Assembly: GCA_028280505.1 (NCBI GenBank)
Contig: JANQLO010000074.1
Span: 62,001 to 126,000, forward strand
From: Chromatiales bacterium
Lineage (GTDB): Bacteria; Pseudomonadota; Gammaproteobacteria; Chromatiales; Chromatiaceae
Direction of reading: 5' to 3'
DNA: 64,000 nucleotides
This document shows, in pieces, positions 47,130 to 56,479 of this stretch (position 1 is the stretch's first letter; every line of letters begins with the position of its first letter). Under the pieces are notes generated by a model that was not told the DNA's origin, did no database searches, and saw nothing but the letters and a program-made list of their open reading frames with translations. Both the position numbers and the translations under genes were made by a program.

Positions 47130-47605
47130 ATCAACGCCTCCGCGCTGCACACGACGCCATCCTTATCGGCATAGACGAAATCGCCCGGCACGAACTTAAT
47201 GCCTGCAAAACGCACCTCGACATCGCGCTCGCCGACGCCTTTCTTGACGCTCTTCAGCGGGTGCGTGCCCAATGCCTTGACGCCGAGACCCATGGCCGCA
47301 ATGTCGACGGAATCGCGGATCAGGCCGTTCATGATGACACCGGACCAACCGTTTTCGACCGCCTTGGCCGCGAGCATATCGCCCAGCATGGCACAACGTC
47401 GCGAGCCACCGGCATCGACCACCAGTACCCGGCCTTCGCCAGGCTCGCCGACTGCCTCTCGCACCAAGGAATTGTCCTCGAAACACTTGATTGTTGAAAT
47501 CCTGCCGTAAAAACGTGCATGGCCGCCAAAGCTGCCCATACCGGGCTCGGCAATCTGAAGGGTATCGCTGTGCCCGTCACAAAGATCTGCGGTCTTAAAA
47601 GTCAT
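47126..47605 (-). CDS. rraA: RraA-family protein (ribonuclease E activity regulator-type)
   Basis: A 159-residue RraA-fold protein, normal length. The conserved G-x-R-D region is NGLIRDSVDI (R97-D98), and the N-terminus KTADLCDGHSD is typical. True RraA inhibits RNase E; similar proteins act as 4-hydroxy-4-methyl-2-oxoglutarate aldolases, which use the same Arg-Asp pair. It lies 9 bp upstream of aceK, in one transcription direction with it. Confidence 0.88.
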   Translation of the reverse strand: MTFKTADLCDGHSDTLQIAEPGMGSFGGHARFYGRISTIKCFEDNSLVREAVGEPGEGRVLVVDAGGSRRCAMLGDMLAAKAVENGWSGVIMNGLIRDSVDIAAMGLGVKALGTHPLKSVKKGVGERDVEVRFAGIKFVPGDFVYADKDGVVCSAEALI

Positions 47606-47614
47606 GACTGCTCG

Positions 47615-49519
47615 CTATTCCTCGCCATAGATAAATCGAAATCGTTTACTTATCGCATAGGGGAAGACATCGCGTTGACGCCCCTTGCGAATATCGTTCT
47701 GCACGCTTTTCCAATACTCCGCGTCCAGTAGATCCCGGTGGTGTTGCATGAACGGCTTGCGCAGCTCGGGGTCGATCAGCAAAAAGCTGGCGAATTCCTC
47801 AGGAAACACATCATGCGGTGCGACCGAATACCAGGGCTCGGCGGCCATTTCGTCTTCCGGCGTACGCGGCTCCGGGATATGACGAAAATTCATGTCGGTC
47901 ATGAACTCGATTTCATCATAATCGTAAAAGATCACCCGGCCGTGCCGGGTCACGCCGAAATTCTTGTATAACAGATCGCCGGCGAAGATATTGGCCGCAG
48001 CCATCTCCTTCAGTGCGTTGCCGAATCCGATCACTGCACCCTCTTTTTCCTCCTTGCTCGCGGTTTGGAAAAACAGATTGAGCGGATTCAAACGGCGTTC
48101 GATATAGAGGTGGCGCACAATGACCTTATCGCCCTCGAATTCCAGACTTTTGCCGCATTTTGCCTTCAACTCTTCCAACAGCTCGGGGGTGATCCGCGCC
48201 AACGGCAAAGCCGCATAGGAATACTCGAGCGTATCGGCCATACGACCTACCCGGTCATGCATTTTGACGATCTGATACTTGCGCTTGACCGTTTCGCGAT
48301 CGACTTCCTTCGGGGGGGGAAAATAGTCGTTGATGACCTTGAAGACGTAAGGGTAGGACGGCATGGTGAACACCGTCATCACCATGCCTTTTACCCCGGG
48401 CGCAATCTCGAGCTGATCGGTCGAGTGCGCGAGGTGATGCAAAAAGCCACGGTAAAACTCGCTCTTGCCCTGCTTTTGCAGACCGATCGCGGTGTACAAA
48501 TCGGCCTTGGTCTTGGTCGGCAGCATGCGTGCCAGGAAACGCACGATGGCTGCCGGCGTGTTGGTCTCGACCATGAAATAGGCACGCGCGAAACTGAACA
48601 AATTGGCGATGTCGTCACCGTCGGTCAGCAATGTATCGACGTACACCTGGCCGTTCCCGGTATTCAGTATCGGAATCACGAACGGAATGGCTTCAGAACC
48701 GTTGATCGCCCGCCCAACGATGTAGGCCGCTTTATTGCGATAAAACGGCGCTCTGAGTACTTGCAAATGAAAATGTTTGCGCAGATTCAGACGCGGTAGC
48801 TGCGTAAGTTTGACGTGCCGAACCAAACGCCGCACGTCGCGATTGAAATCCTGAAACGGCAGGTCGCACTCGAAAGCCTGAAGAATTGCGCGTACCGTCT
48901 GGGTCAAACCCTGGCTTATGGGGTAATAGCTGTCATAGACCGGATCGTCGTCGTCGAGAAACTCCGTCGACAAACCGGGACGCACGAAAATGTTGTCGTT
49001 GTTGTAGTAGCGACGGTGAAACAGCCAGGTGAATACCGAGTTATAGAAAGTCTCGGCCAGTTCCGGTTGCTTGTGCTCGTACAACAAGCCGATGTAACGC
49101 AGCTTGACTTCGCGCCATAGCTCCTCGTCGACATTGTCGTGTAGATCGAATTCCTCTTGCAGGCGGGCGGTGGCCTCGGAGACACGCTGTGTGTAGAGAT
49201 TGATACGATCGCTTGCCGCTTGACGCTGGCCCTGCCAATCGCCGTCCTCGAAACGATGTCTGGCCGCCGTCGTGATTTCGAGAAAAATACGGTAATGGCG
49301 ATTAAAACCGTCGAGTATCGTCTCAGCGATTCGACGGGCCTGTTTCTCGACACCGATCCGTCCGGCGACCGGCTCGGCTTCCACGGCCTTCGTAGGCACG
49401 CGCATCCGGCTGCCGTTCGCGGTATCCGCCTTCGGTTTGTCGTCCGATTCGGTCACGAGTTTCGGCATGGCTGGACCGGCTATCTGAAAATAAGGTTGGT
49501 AAAGGCCCTGAGACGACAC
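47615..49519 (-). CDS. aceK: Isocitrate dehydrogenase kinase/phosphatase
   Basis: AceK controls the branch between the TCA cycle and the glyoxylate shunt by reversible phosphorylation of isocitrate dehydrogenase. The protein is 634 residues from GTG 49519, longer than the usual ~580. The part matching known AceK begins about residue 58 (RIAETILDGFNRHYRIFLE), so the start may be ATG 49468 or ATG 49405; neither has a clear ribosome site. Kinase-domain phrases include PGVKGMVMTVFTMPSYPYVFKV and VTRHGRVIFYDYDEI. It lies downstream of aceA, with a hairpin in the spacer. Confidence 0.93.
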   Translation of the reverse strand: MSSQGLYQPYFQIAGPAMPKLVTESDDKPKADTANGSRMRVPTKAVEAEPVAGRIGVEKQARRIAETILDGFNRHYRIFLEITTAARHRFEDGDWQGQRQAASDRINLYTQRVSEATARLQEEFDLHDNVDEELWREVKLRYIGLLYEHKQPELAETFYNSVFTWLFHRRYYNNDNIFVRPGLSTEFLDDDDPVYDSYYPISQGLTQTVRAILQAFECDLPFQDFNRDVRRLVRHVKLTQLPRLNLRKHFHLQVLRAPFYRNKAAYIVGRAINGSEAIPFVIPILNTGNGQVYVDTLLTDGDDIANLFSFARAYFMVETNTPAAIVRFLARMLPTKTKADLYTAIGLQKQGKSEFYRGFLHHLAHSTDQLEIAPGVKGMVMTVFTMPSYPYVFKVINDYFPPPKEVDRETVKRKYQIVKMHDRVGRMADTLEYSYAALPLARITPELLEELKAKCGKSLEFEGDKVIVRHLYIERRLNPLNLFFQTASKEEKEGAVIGFGNALKEMAAANIFAGDLLYKNFGVTRHGRVIFYDYDEIEFMTDMNFRHIPEPRTPEDEMAAEPWYSVAPHDVFPEEFASFLLIDPELRKPFMQHHRDLLDAEYWKSVQNDIRKGRQRDVFPYAISKRFRFIYGEE

Positions 49520-49542
49520 CGGGGCGTAAATCGCCCCGGTGT
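49514..49542. promoter_or_regulatory. 12-bp hairpin in the aceA-aceK spacer
   Basis: GACACCGGGGCG and CGCCCCGGTGTC form a perfect 12-bp stem with loop TAAAT, 23 bp downstream of the aceA stop. If aceK starts at GTG 49519, the start lies in the stem. No T-run follows on the minus strand. Such a structure can reduce aceK expression relative to aceA. Confidence 0.6.
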
Positions 49543-49565
49543 CTTCGCTTAATCGGACTGACCGA

Positions 49566-50873
49566 TCAACCGAACTGCTCTTCTTCGGTCGAACCGGTCA
49601 GCGCGGTGACCGATGAGGCACCGCCCTGAATCACGGTAGTAATGTCGTCGAAGTAGCCGACACCGACTTCCTGCTGATGCGAAACGAAGGTATAGCCTTT
49701 TTCGCGGGCTGCGAACTCGGGCTCCTGAACCTTCTCGACATAGTGCTTCATGCCTTCGCCACGCGCATAGTCATAGGCCAGATCGAACATGTTGTACCAC
49801 ATGTTATGGATACCGGCGAGGGTGATGAATTGATACTTGTAGCCCATCGCGGACAGCTCGTCCTGGAACTTGGCGATCGTGGCATCGTCCAGATTCTTCT
49901 TCCAGTTGAACGACGGCGAACAATTGTAGGCCAACAGTTTGTTCGGGTTCTCGGCCAATACGGCTTCGGCAAATTCACGCGCGAAACCGAGATCCGGCGT
50001 ACCGGTCTCACACCAAACCAGATCGGCATAAGGTGCGTAGGCCAGACCGCGGCTGATCGCCTGCTCCAGACCGTTCTTCACACGGTAGAAACCTTCGGCG
50101 GTACGCTCACCGGTAAGGAAGGGCTTGTCGTTCGGATCGAAGTCGTTGGTCAGCAGATTCGCGGCTTCGGAATCGGTACGTGCCAGGACCAAGGTCGGCA
50201 CGCCCATAACGTCGGATGCCAAACGTGCGGCAATCAACTTCTCGACCGCTTCCTGGGTCGGCACCAATACCTTGCCGCCCATATGGCCACACTTCTTGAC
50301 CGCGGCGAGCTGGTCTTCGAAGTGAACGCCCGACGCGCCGTTGGCAATCATGTTCTTCATCAGCTCGAACGCGTTCAGCACGCCACCGAAGCCGGCCTCT
50401 GCATCGGCCACGATCGGCAGGAAGTAGTCGATATAGCCTTCGTCACCAGCCTCAACGCCACGACCCCATTGGATCTCGTCGGAACGCTTGAAGGCGTTGT
50501 TGATGCGGCGAACCATGGTCGGGACCGAGTCGTAGGCGTACAGCGACTGGTCGGGGTACATGGTCTCCGAGGTGTTGCCGTCGGCGGCCACCTGCCAACC
50601 CGATAGATAAATCGCCTCGATACCTGCCTTGGCCTGCTGTACCGCCTGGCCACCGGTCAACGCACCCATGCAGTTGACATAGCCTTTTTTGGCGTCGCCA
50701 CGCACGAGGTTCCACAACTTTTCGGCCCCACGCTTCGCCAGCGTGTATTCAGGCTGAATCGAACCGCGCAGGCGAACGACATCGGCCGCACTGTAACCGC
50801 GCTTGACGTCCAGCCAGCGGGGGTTCTCGGCCCAGTCTTTCTCCAACGCTTTGATCTGTTCTTCTCTGGTCAT
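49566..50873 (-). CDS. aceA: Isocitrate lyase
   Basis: A 435-residue isocitrate lyase of the AceA (short) class, matching E. coli in length. The catalytic KKCGHMGGK lies around residue 193, with the upstream metal region DAEAGFGG and the downstream [10 protein letters not shown]. It cleaves isocitrate to succinate and glyoxylate, which malate synthase G (52968-55163) then uses. An upstream GGAGTGAG ribosome site and a 19-bp palindrome at 50950-50968 precede it. Confidence 0.97.
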   Translation of the reverse strand: MTREEQIKALEKDWAENPRWLDVKRGYSAADVVRLRGSIQPEYTLAKRGAEKLWNLVRGDAKKGYVNCMGALTGGQAVQQAKAGIEAIYLSGWQVAADGNTSETMYPDQSLYAYDSVPTMVRRINNAFKRSDEIQWGRGVEAGDEGYIDYFLPIVADAEAGFGGVLNAFELMKNMIANGASGVHFEDQLAAVKKCGHMGGKVLVPTQEAVEKLIAARLASDVMGVPTLVLARTDSEAANLLTNDFDPNDKPFLTGERTAEGFYRVKNGLEQAISRGLAYAPYADLVWCETGTPDLGFAREFAEAVLAENPNKLLAYNCSPSFNWKKNLDDATIAKFQDELSAMGYKYQFITLAGIHNMWYNMFDLAYDYARGEGMKHYVEKVQEPEFAAREKGYTFVSHQQEVGVGYFDDITTVIQGGASSVTALTGSTEEEQFG

Positions 50874-51205
50874 GATCTCACTCCGTCTATGCCATATTGT
50901 GTGTCGTCTGCCTCCGAAACGCAGTTCGGCGAGCGACGTATCAGTTAGTTTTGCTGCAATGCAGCAAAGCCTTTAAAGCTACCTTCAGAACCGGCCGCGA
51001 TCAAACGGCGCCGGGCCTACCTGATGCCCACATACGTTGTTTTAATGTAGGCGTTTTATCTTGTGTTACCAAATACTTACGGCACATCTTATGGGCTCTT
51101 TCAATAAAGCGCCAAAATCAAATGCATAGCATTGATAAACCCTATCGTGAAATCGCACCGACGTCTTGCGGAGACGCGACGGCGGCAGGGACAAACCCGC
51201 TGCGG
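50874..51205. other. Intergenic region upstream of aceA
   Basis: This 332 bp lies between the aceA start and the malic enzyme stop. It contains a 19-bp palindrome at 50950-50968 and an imperfect 8-bp inverted repeat (about 51026-51053). The plus ORF 50897-51238 has no family features and runs into the malic enzyme gene; I do not support it. The region is presumed to hold the aceA promoter. Confidence 0.5.
50950..50968. promoter_or_regulatory. 19-bp palindrome upstream of aceA, possible operator (PhaR-like core)
   Basis: TTTGCTGCA-A-TGCAGCAAA is a perfect inverted repeat 77-95 bp upstream of aceA. Its core TGCAATGCA also occurs in the repeats upstream of phaA (58201 and, with one change, 58236). 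Confidence 0.5.
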
Positions 51206-52948
51206 CTACATCGCATTGTCGGCCAAGACATAAGGTAGATAGGCCGGTTCCCACATGCGGGAACGTACGTACTCCGCGAGCGCCACAACATCGAGATCGG
51301 CAAGATCGGTGCGTTGCGCAGTATCCTCGGCTAGCGCAACGGCCAAGACTTGGGCAGCGACTGAAACGCTGACTTCACGCAAATCGTTGATCGGTGGATA
51401 GATTAAACCGCGCGATAGATAATGTGCCTCGGTGTAACGCGCCAACGCGAAGGCCGATTCGATAATCATCGCATCGGTAATGCGCCTGCAACGACCGAGT
51501 ATGCCGGCAAAACCGATACCCGGGAATACAAAGGCGTTGTTGCCCTGTCCGATCGAATGCCGCTGACCGTCGTATTCGACGTCATCAAAGGGGCTGCCCG
51601 TAGCAACGATCGCCTTACCTTCGGTCCAGGCGATCAAATCCTGCGGAATGGCCTCGCAGTTCGAGGTCGGATTGGACAGCGGGAATATGATCGGCCGTTC
51701 GGTATTCTGCGCCATCCGCCGCACCAGCGGCTCATTGAACAAACCCGGCACACCGGTCAGGCCAATCAATACGGTCGGATGTCCTTGTTCGGTCACCTCG
51801 AGTAAAGACGGCAGACCACCGGCGATCGACCAGTCGCGATACACATCCTCGGTCTGGCTGACGGGTAACTGATAAGGCTGGGCCGAGACACCTTCGACCA
51901 CCAGCCCTCCGGCGTCGACGACAAACATCTGTCGCCGTGCCTGCTCACGCGACAACCCCTCGTGAACCAGGCCGTCCTGGATCGCTTTGGCTACACCGAT
52001 ACCGCCGGCACCGGCACCGACCACGACGATGCGCTGGTCGGTCAGGTTTTCGCCTTTGAGCTTACAGGCCGCGATCAGCCCGGCCAGCGTAACCGCACCG
52101 GTACCTTGAATATCGTCGTTGAACGACGCAACCCGGTCTTTGTAACGTTCGAGTACCTTGAAAGCGACATCCTTAGCGAAATCTTCCCACTGGATGATCG
52201 CCTTCGGCCAACGTCGTTTGACCCCATCGACGAAGCGATCGAGCAATTCGAAATAGGCATCGCCGGTAAGGCGCGACTCGTGGACGCCGAGATACTCGGG
52301 ATCTTCGAGCAGTTCCTTACGATCGGTGCCGACATCGATATTCACCGGCATGGTATGAAAGGGGCTCAATCCGGCACCGGCGGTATACAAGGCAAGCTTG
52401 CCGATACAGATTGCCAGGCCGCCATGTCCTTGATCACCGATGCCGAGAATCGCCGAGGCATCGGTCGCGACGATCATGCGCACATCGTAGAGATGGTAAT
52501 CGTCGAGAATCTCGTCGATGTGATCGATGTTGTGACTGGAGACCGTGATGCCGCGCGGCGCCTGATAGAGATCGCTGTATTGCTGTACCGCCTTGCCCAC
52601 CGTCGGAGTATAGACAATCGGCATCATCTCTTCGAGATGTTGCTGTAACATCGCGTAGAAACGAATCTCCGAGCGTTCCTGCATCGCCCGGAGATACTGG
52701 TACTTCGAAATATCGTCCGGCTGACGGCAATAACCGCGGTACAGGCGCGCAACCTGCTGCGGCAGATCGCATACCTGCGGCGGCAACATGCCTTCGAGCC
52801 CCAATTCACGACGCTCGTGCTCGGTGAATGCCGTGCCTTTGTTGGTCGCGGCCATACGCAGTAGCGCATTGCCGCGAAGATACACCTCTAGATATCCCTT
52901 GCCTTGCGTATCACGCTTGTAAGCAAAGTAGGGGCTCAATCGCGCCAT
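51206..52948 (-). CDS. maeA: NAD-dependent malic enzyme
   Basis: A 580-residue large malic enzyme (oxidative decarboxylation of malate to pyruvate). Conserved segments include PIVYTPTVGKAVQQYSDL, ILGIGDQGHGGLAICIGKL, QWEDFAKDVAF and the dinucleotide-binding VVVGAGAGGIGVA. The type resembles MaeA/SfcA (NAD-linked) rather than the MaeB fusion with a phosphotransacetylase domain. It lies 19 bp downstream of glcB, so malate made by the shunt can be turned to pyruvate for PEP synthase. Confidence 0.93.
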   Translation of the reverse strand: MARLSPYFAYKRDTQGKGYLEVYLRGNALLRMAATNKGTAFTEHERRELGLEGMLPPQVCDLPQQVARLYRGYCRQPDDISKYQYLRAMQERSEIRFYAMLQQHLEEMMPIVYTPTVGKAVQQYSDLYQAPRGITVSSHNIDHIDEILDDYHLYDVRMIVATDASAILGIGDQGHGGLAICIGKLALYTAGAGLSPFHTMPVNIDVGTDRKELLEDPEYLGVHESRLTGDAYFELLDRFVDGVKRRWPKAIIQWEDFAKDVAFKVLERYKDRVASFNDDIQGTGAVTLAGLIAACKLKGENLTDQRIVVVGAGAGGIGVAKAIQDGLVHEGLSREQARRQMFVVDAGGLVVEGVSAQPYQLPVSQTEDVYRDWSIAGGLPSLLEVTEQGHPTVLIGLTGVPGLFNEPLVRRMAQNTERPIIFPLSNPTSNCEAIPQDLIAWTEGKAIVATGSPFDDVEYDGQRHSIGQGNNAFVFPGIGFAGILGRCRRITDAMIIESAFALARYTEAHYLSRGLIYPPINDLREVSVSVAAQVLAVALAEDTAQRTDLADLDVVALAEYVRSRMWEPAYLPYVLADNAM

Positions 52949-52967
52949 ATTGTCGGATTACCTTTTA

Positions 52968-55163
52968 TCAGGCTACGGATTCCAGTGCGGCTTTCAGCTC
53001 GACACGGCGTGCGTGCAATACAGGTTCAGTGTAGCCGTTCGGCTGGACTCGACCTTTAAACACCAGATCCAACGCCGCCTGGAAGGCGACACCGTCGTAA
53101 CCCGGCGCCATCGGCCGATACTCGGGATCGGCGGCATTTTGCTGATCGACCACGATCGCCATGCGTTTGAATGTCTCCAGCACTTGATCCTCACCACAGA
53201 TGCCATGGTGCAACCAGTTGGCCATGTGCTGACTCGAAATACGCAGGGTCGCACGATCTTCCATGAGCCCGACATCGTTGATATCCGGCACCTTGGAACA
53301 GCCGACGCCCTGATCGATCCAGCGTACCACATAGCCGAGGATACCCTGGGCGTTGTTATCCAGTTCACGTTGAATATCGTCTGCGCTCAGTCCGGACGGA
53401 TCGTCGAGCAAGGGCGGGGTCAGGATATCGTCCAGATTGGCTCTGACTCGCGATGCCAGTTCCGCTTGGCGCTTGCTGACCTCGATATCGTGATAATGCG
53501 TAGCGTGCAGTGTCGCTGCGGTCGGCGACGGCACCCACGCACAATTTGCGCCGGCCTGCGGGTGAGTTCCCTTGGTTGCGAGCATGTTCGCCATCTGGTC
53601 GGGAATCGGCCACATACCCTTACCGATCTGCGCTCGACCGGCGAGCCCGCAAGCCAAGCCGATGTCGACATTCCAATCTTCATAGGCCGCAATCCATTTC
53701 TCGTTTTTGATTTCGGCCTTGGGCAATACCGGACCCAGTTCCATGCTGGTATGGATTTCGTCGCCCGTGCGATCGAGAAAGCCGGTGTTGATGAAAATAA
53801 CGCGTGACTTTGCAGCGCGAATACATTCCGGCAGATTGACCGTAGTGCGCCGTTCTTCGTCCATGATGCCGACTTTCAGCGTGCTCGGCGCCATGCCCAG
53901 CACAGCCTCGACACGGCCAAACAGATTGTCGGTAAATGCGGCCTCTTCCGGCCCATGCATTTTCGGTTTGACGATATAGACGCTGCCAGTGCGCGAGTTG
54001 CGGTAAGCGCCATTGCCTTTCAGGTCGTGCAAAGCGATCAACGACGTGATCATGGCGTCCATGATGCCTTCGGGGACTTGCTCACCGTCGCCGGTGAGGA
54101 TTGCATCGTTGGTCATGAGGTGACCAACGTTGCGCACCAGCATCAATGCCCTACCCGGCAAGGTCAGCTCGCCACCGCGCGCCGACGTATAGACCCGATC
54201 CGGATTGAGCGCACGCTCGACCGGCTTACCCTGTTTGTAGAAGGTTTCGGTCAAATCGCCACGCATCAAGCCCAGCCAGTTGGCATAGACCTGTACCTTG
54301 TCGTCGGCGTCGACCGCGGCGACCGAATCTTCGCAATCCATAATGGTCGTCACGGCAGATTCGATCTGCACATCGCGAATACCCGCCGGATGCAGTTCGG
54401 CCACGGCGTGCGTTCGGTCGATCAAAATCTCGATATGCAGGCCGTGATTGCACAATAGGACGCTGCTCAACGCACCGTCCGCCTCGCGGTAAGCCACAAA
54501 CTCGGCAGGGTCGACCAAGCCCGTTTTCACGCCGCTGGTTAGCGTAACCGCCAAACCGACATGATCGTTGAAGCGCGCCAGGGAATACTCGCTCACCTCG
54601 GCATGCGAACCGTCGGTCAGCGGTACCGCGTCATCGAGGAAGGCAGCGACTTTTGCAACGACCGCCGAACCCCGCTTTGGATTGAAGGTCAAACCCTTGT
54701 CGAGCCCATCGTCCTCAGGGACTGCATCCGTACCGTAGAAGGCATCGTACAGACTGCCCCAGCGGGCATTGGCGGCATTCAATGCGTACCGGGCATTGTT
54801 GACCGGAACCACCAGTTGAGGACCGGCGATTCGCGCAATCTCGTCGTCGACGTTCTCCGTCGTTACCGAGAAGACCTCGCCTTCAGGCACGAGATAACCG
54901 ATCTCGGTCAGAAAACCCTTGTATTCGGCCATATCGAGTGGCTGACCGCGATGTGCTTTGCACCACTCATCGACCTGAACCTGCATCTGGTCACGCTTTT
55001 CCAGCAGTGCACGGTTGCGTGGGGCCAAATCGGAAACAATTTGTCCAAACCCCGTCCAGAAGGCAGCCGAGTCGATACCGGTGCCTGGAAGTGCCTGATC
55101 TTCGATGAACTGATGGAGCGTTTTCGCGACCTGTAGGTCGCCGATGGTGATGCGGTCGGTCAT
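52968..55163 (-). CDS. glcB: Malate synthase G
   Basis: A 731-residue enzyme of the monomeric isoform G, joining glyoxylate and acetyl-CoA. Recognisable segments are [50 protein letters not shown] and [22 protein letters not shown] chose ATG 55163 ([11 protein letters not shown]) over ATG 55178, which adds five unusual residues. It precedes maeA and completes the glyoxylate shunt with aceA. Confidence 0.96.
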   Translation of the reverse strand: MTDRITIGDLQVAKTLHQFIEDQALPGTGIDSAAFWTGFGQIVSDLAPRNRALLEKRDQMQVQVDEWCKAHRGQPLDMAEYKGFLTEIGYLVPEGEVFSVTTENVDDEIARIAGPQLVVPVNNARYALNAANARWGSLYDAFYGTDAVPEDDGLDKGLTFNPKRGSAVVAKVAAFLDDAVPLTDGSHAEVSEYSLARFNDHVGLAVTLTSGVKTGLVDPAEFVAYREADGALSSVLLCNHGLHIEILIDRTHAVAELHPAGIRDVQIESAVTTIMDCEDSVAAVDADDKVQVYANWLGLMRGDLTETFYKQGKPVERALNPDRVYTSARGGELTLPGRALMLVRNVGHLMTNDAILTGDGEQVPEGIMDAMITSLIALHDLKGNGAYRNSRTGSVYIVKPKMHGPEEAAFTDNLFGRVEAVLGMAPSTLKVGIMDEERRTTVNLPECIRAAKSRVIFINTGFLDRTGDEIHTSMELGPVLPKAEIKNEKWIAAYEDWNVDIGLACGLAGRAQIGKGMWPIPDQMANMLATKGTHPQAGANCAWVPSPTAATLHATHYHDIEVSKRQAELASRVRANLDDILTPPLLDDPSGLSADDIQRELDNNAQGILGYVVRWIDQGVGCSKVPDINDVGLMEDRATLRISSQHMANWLHHGICGEDQVLETFKRMAIVVDQQNAADPEYRPMAPGYDGVAFQAALDLVFKGRVQPNGYTEPVLHARRVELKAALESVA

Positions 55164-55344
55164 ACAACAATTACCCAAATTTAGTATTTGCCAATGGAGT
55201 AAGACTAAGAGCGCATCCTTCGAAATTCACATAGGTAATCCGCCGACCTCATCATAAGCTGGCGCAATTATGGTGCATCATCATTCGGATTTTTCACCAG
55301 ATACGGGCATGTGGCAGCGGCCTTTCCGGATGGTGAAACAATAA

Positions 55345-55376
55345 AGCCGGCTCACCCTGGCTTGGGCGAGCCGGCT
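55345..55376 (-). terminator. Terminator of the phaE-phaC operon
   Basis: The GC-rich arms AGCCGGCTC and GAGCCGGCT, with an inner CCC/GGG pairing, form a long stem. On the minus strand the stem is followed by TTTATTGTTT, giving a fair rho-independent terminator 22 bp after the phaC stop. Confidence 0.65.
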
Positions 55377-55397
55377 CGGTACGCGAGAAGACGCCGA

Positions 55398-56459
55398 TTA
55401 GCGCTTATCGAGCCAATCGCCGATCGCCGGCGGAATGGTCTTCTGTGCCTTGCCGCTCACGTAGATCCCGATATGGCCACCGGGAAAAGACAGCTCGGTG
55501 TAGTCCTTGGTACCCACACATTTCTTAAGGGCTTTGGACGCATCCGGCGGCACCAGGTGATCCTGCTCCGCAAACACATTGAGCACCGGCATGGTTACGT
55601 TACGCAGGTTCACGGTGTAATCGCCGATCTGTACCTCGCCTTTCATCAGCTTGTTCTGCTGGAAAAAATCCTTGGTGAACTGACGGAAGGTCTCGCCGGC
55701 CTGATCCGGGCTGTCGAAGATCCACTTCTCCATACGCATGAAGTTCTTCAGTGCCTTGGGATTGTCCATCAAGTCGACCACCCCGAGATACTTCTGAGCC
55801 ATCAACTGATACGGCTTGAGGTTCAAAAAGGTCCAGTTGAGCATCTCACCCGGGATGTTGCCCTGGGTGTCGACCAACAGGTCGATATCGACGTTCTGTA
55901 CCCAATGGCTGAGCATATTGTCCGGGGTTTTGAAATCGACCGGCGTCACCATGGTGATCAGGTTGCGTACCTTCTCCGGATGAGTGGACGCATAGCACAG
56001 ACTGAACGCACCCCCCTGACAGATACCGAGCACGTTGATTTTGTCGAGTCCGTGGTGTGCACAAATGATATCGACACAGCGATCCAGGTAGCCGTTGATG
56101 TAATCGTCCATGGTCAGATAACGGTCGGCCGCATCCGGATAGCCCCAGTCGATCAAGTAAACGTCCTGACCGGCATCGAGTAGGCCGCGAATAGTCGAGC
56201 GGTTCTCCTGCAGATCGGTCATGTACGGCCGGTTGACCAGCGCATAGACGATCAACAAAGGCGTTTTGTTGGTCGCCGGCTTTTCGCTCTTGTAGCGATA
56301 CAGCACCAGTTTGTCTTCCTTGTAAACCGGCTCTTTCGGCGTGACCCCACTCGGGATCTCGCCGACGTCCATGAGGTTGCCGACACCTTTGGCCAGCTTT
56401 TCGTTGAATCCGCGAGTCTCACTCAGGATCTCGTCGGGACGCATCTGAAATGGAATCAT
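55398..56459 (-). CDS. phaC: Class III PHA synthase subunit PhaC
   Basis: A 353-residue alpha/beta-hydrolase that polymerises 3-hydroxybutyryl-CoA. The catalytic cysteine is in the lipase-like box GICQGG (~147), with Asp in AEQDHLVPP (~300) and His in FPGGHIGIYVSG (~328). The length (~350-360) and an adjacent phaE mark class III, as in Chromatiaceae. It lies 20 bp after phaE in the same operon. Confidence 0.96.
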   Translation of the reverse strand: MIPFQMRPDEILSETRGFNEKLAKGVGNLMDVGEIPSGVTPKEPVYKEDKLVLYRYKSEKPATNKTPLLIVYALVNRPYMTDLQENRSTIRGLLDAGQDVYLIDWGYPDAADRYLTMDDYINGYLDRCVDIICAHHGLDKINVLGICQGGAFSLCYASTHPEKVRNLITMVTPVDFKTPDNMLSHWVQNVDIDLLVDTQGNIPGEMLNWTFLNLKPYQLMAQKYLGVVDLMDNPKALKNFMRMEKWIFDSPDQAGETFRQFTKDFFQQNKLMKGEVQIGDYTVNLRNVTMPVLNVFAEQDHLVPPDASKALKKCVGTKDYTELSFPGGHIGIYVSGKAQKTIPPAIGDWLDKR

Positions 56460-56479
56460 GTTGTGTTATCCCCTGTGGT

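Noticed and set aside
50897..51238. 113-codon ORF between aceA and maeA
   Set aside because: It crosses the palindrome and the 3' end of maeA and shows no family features.
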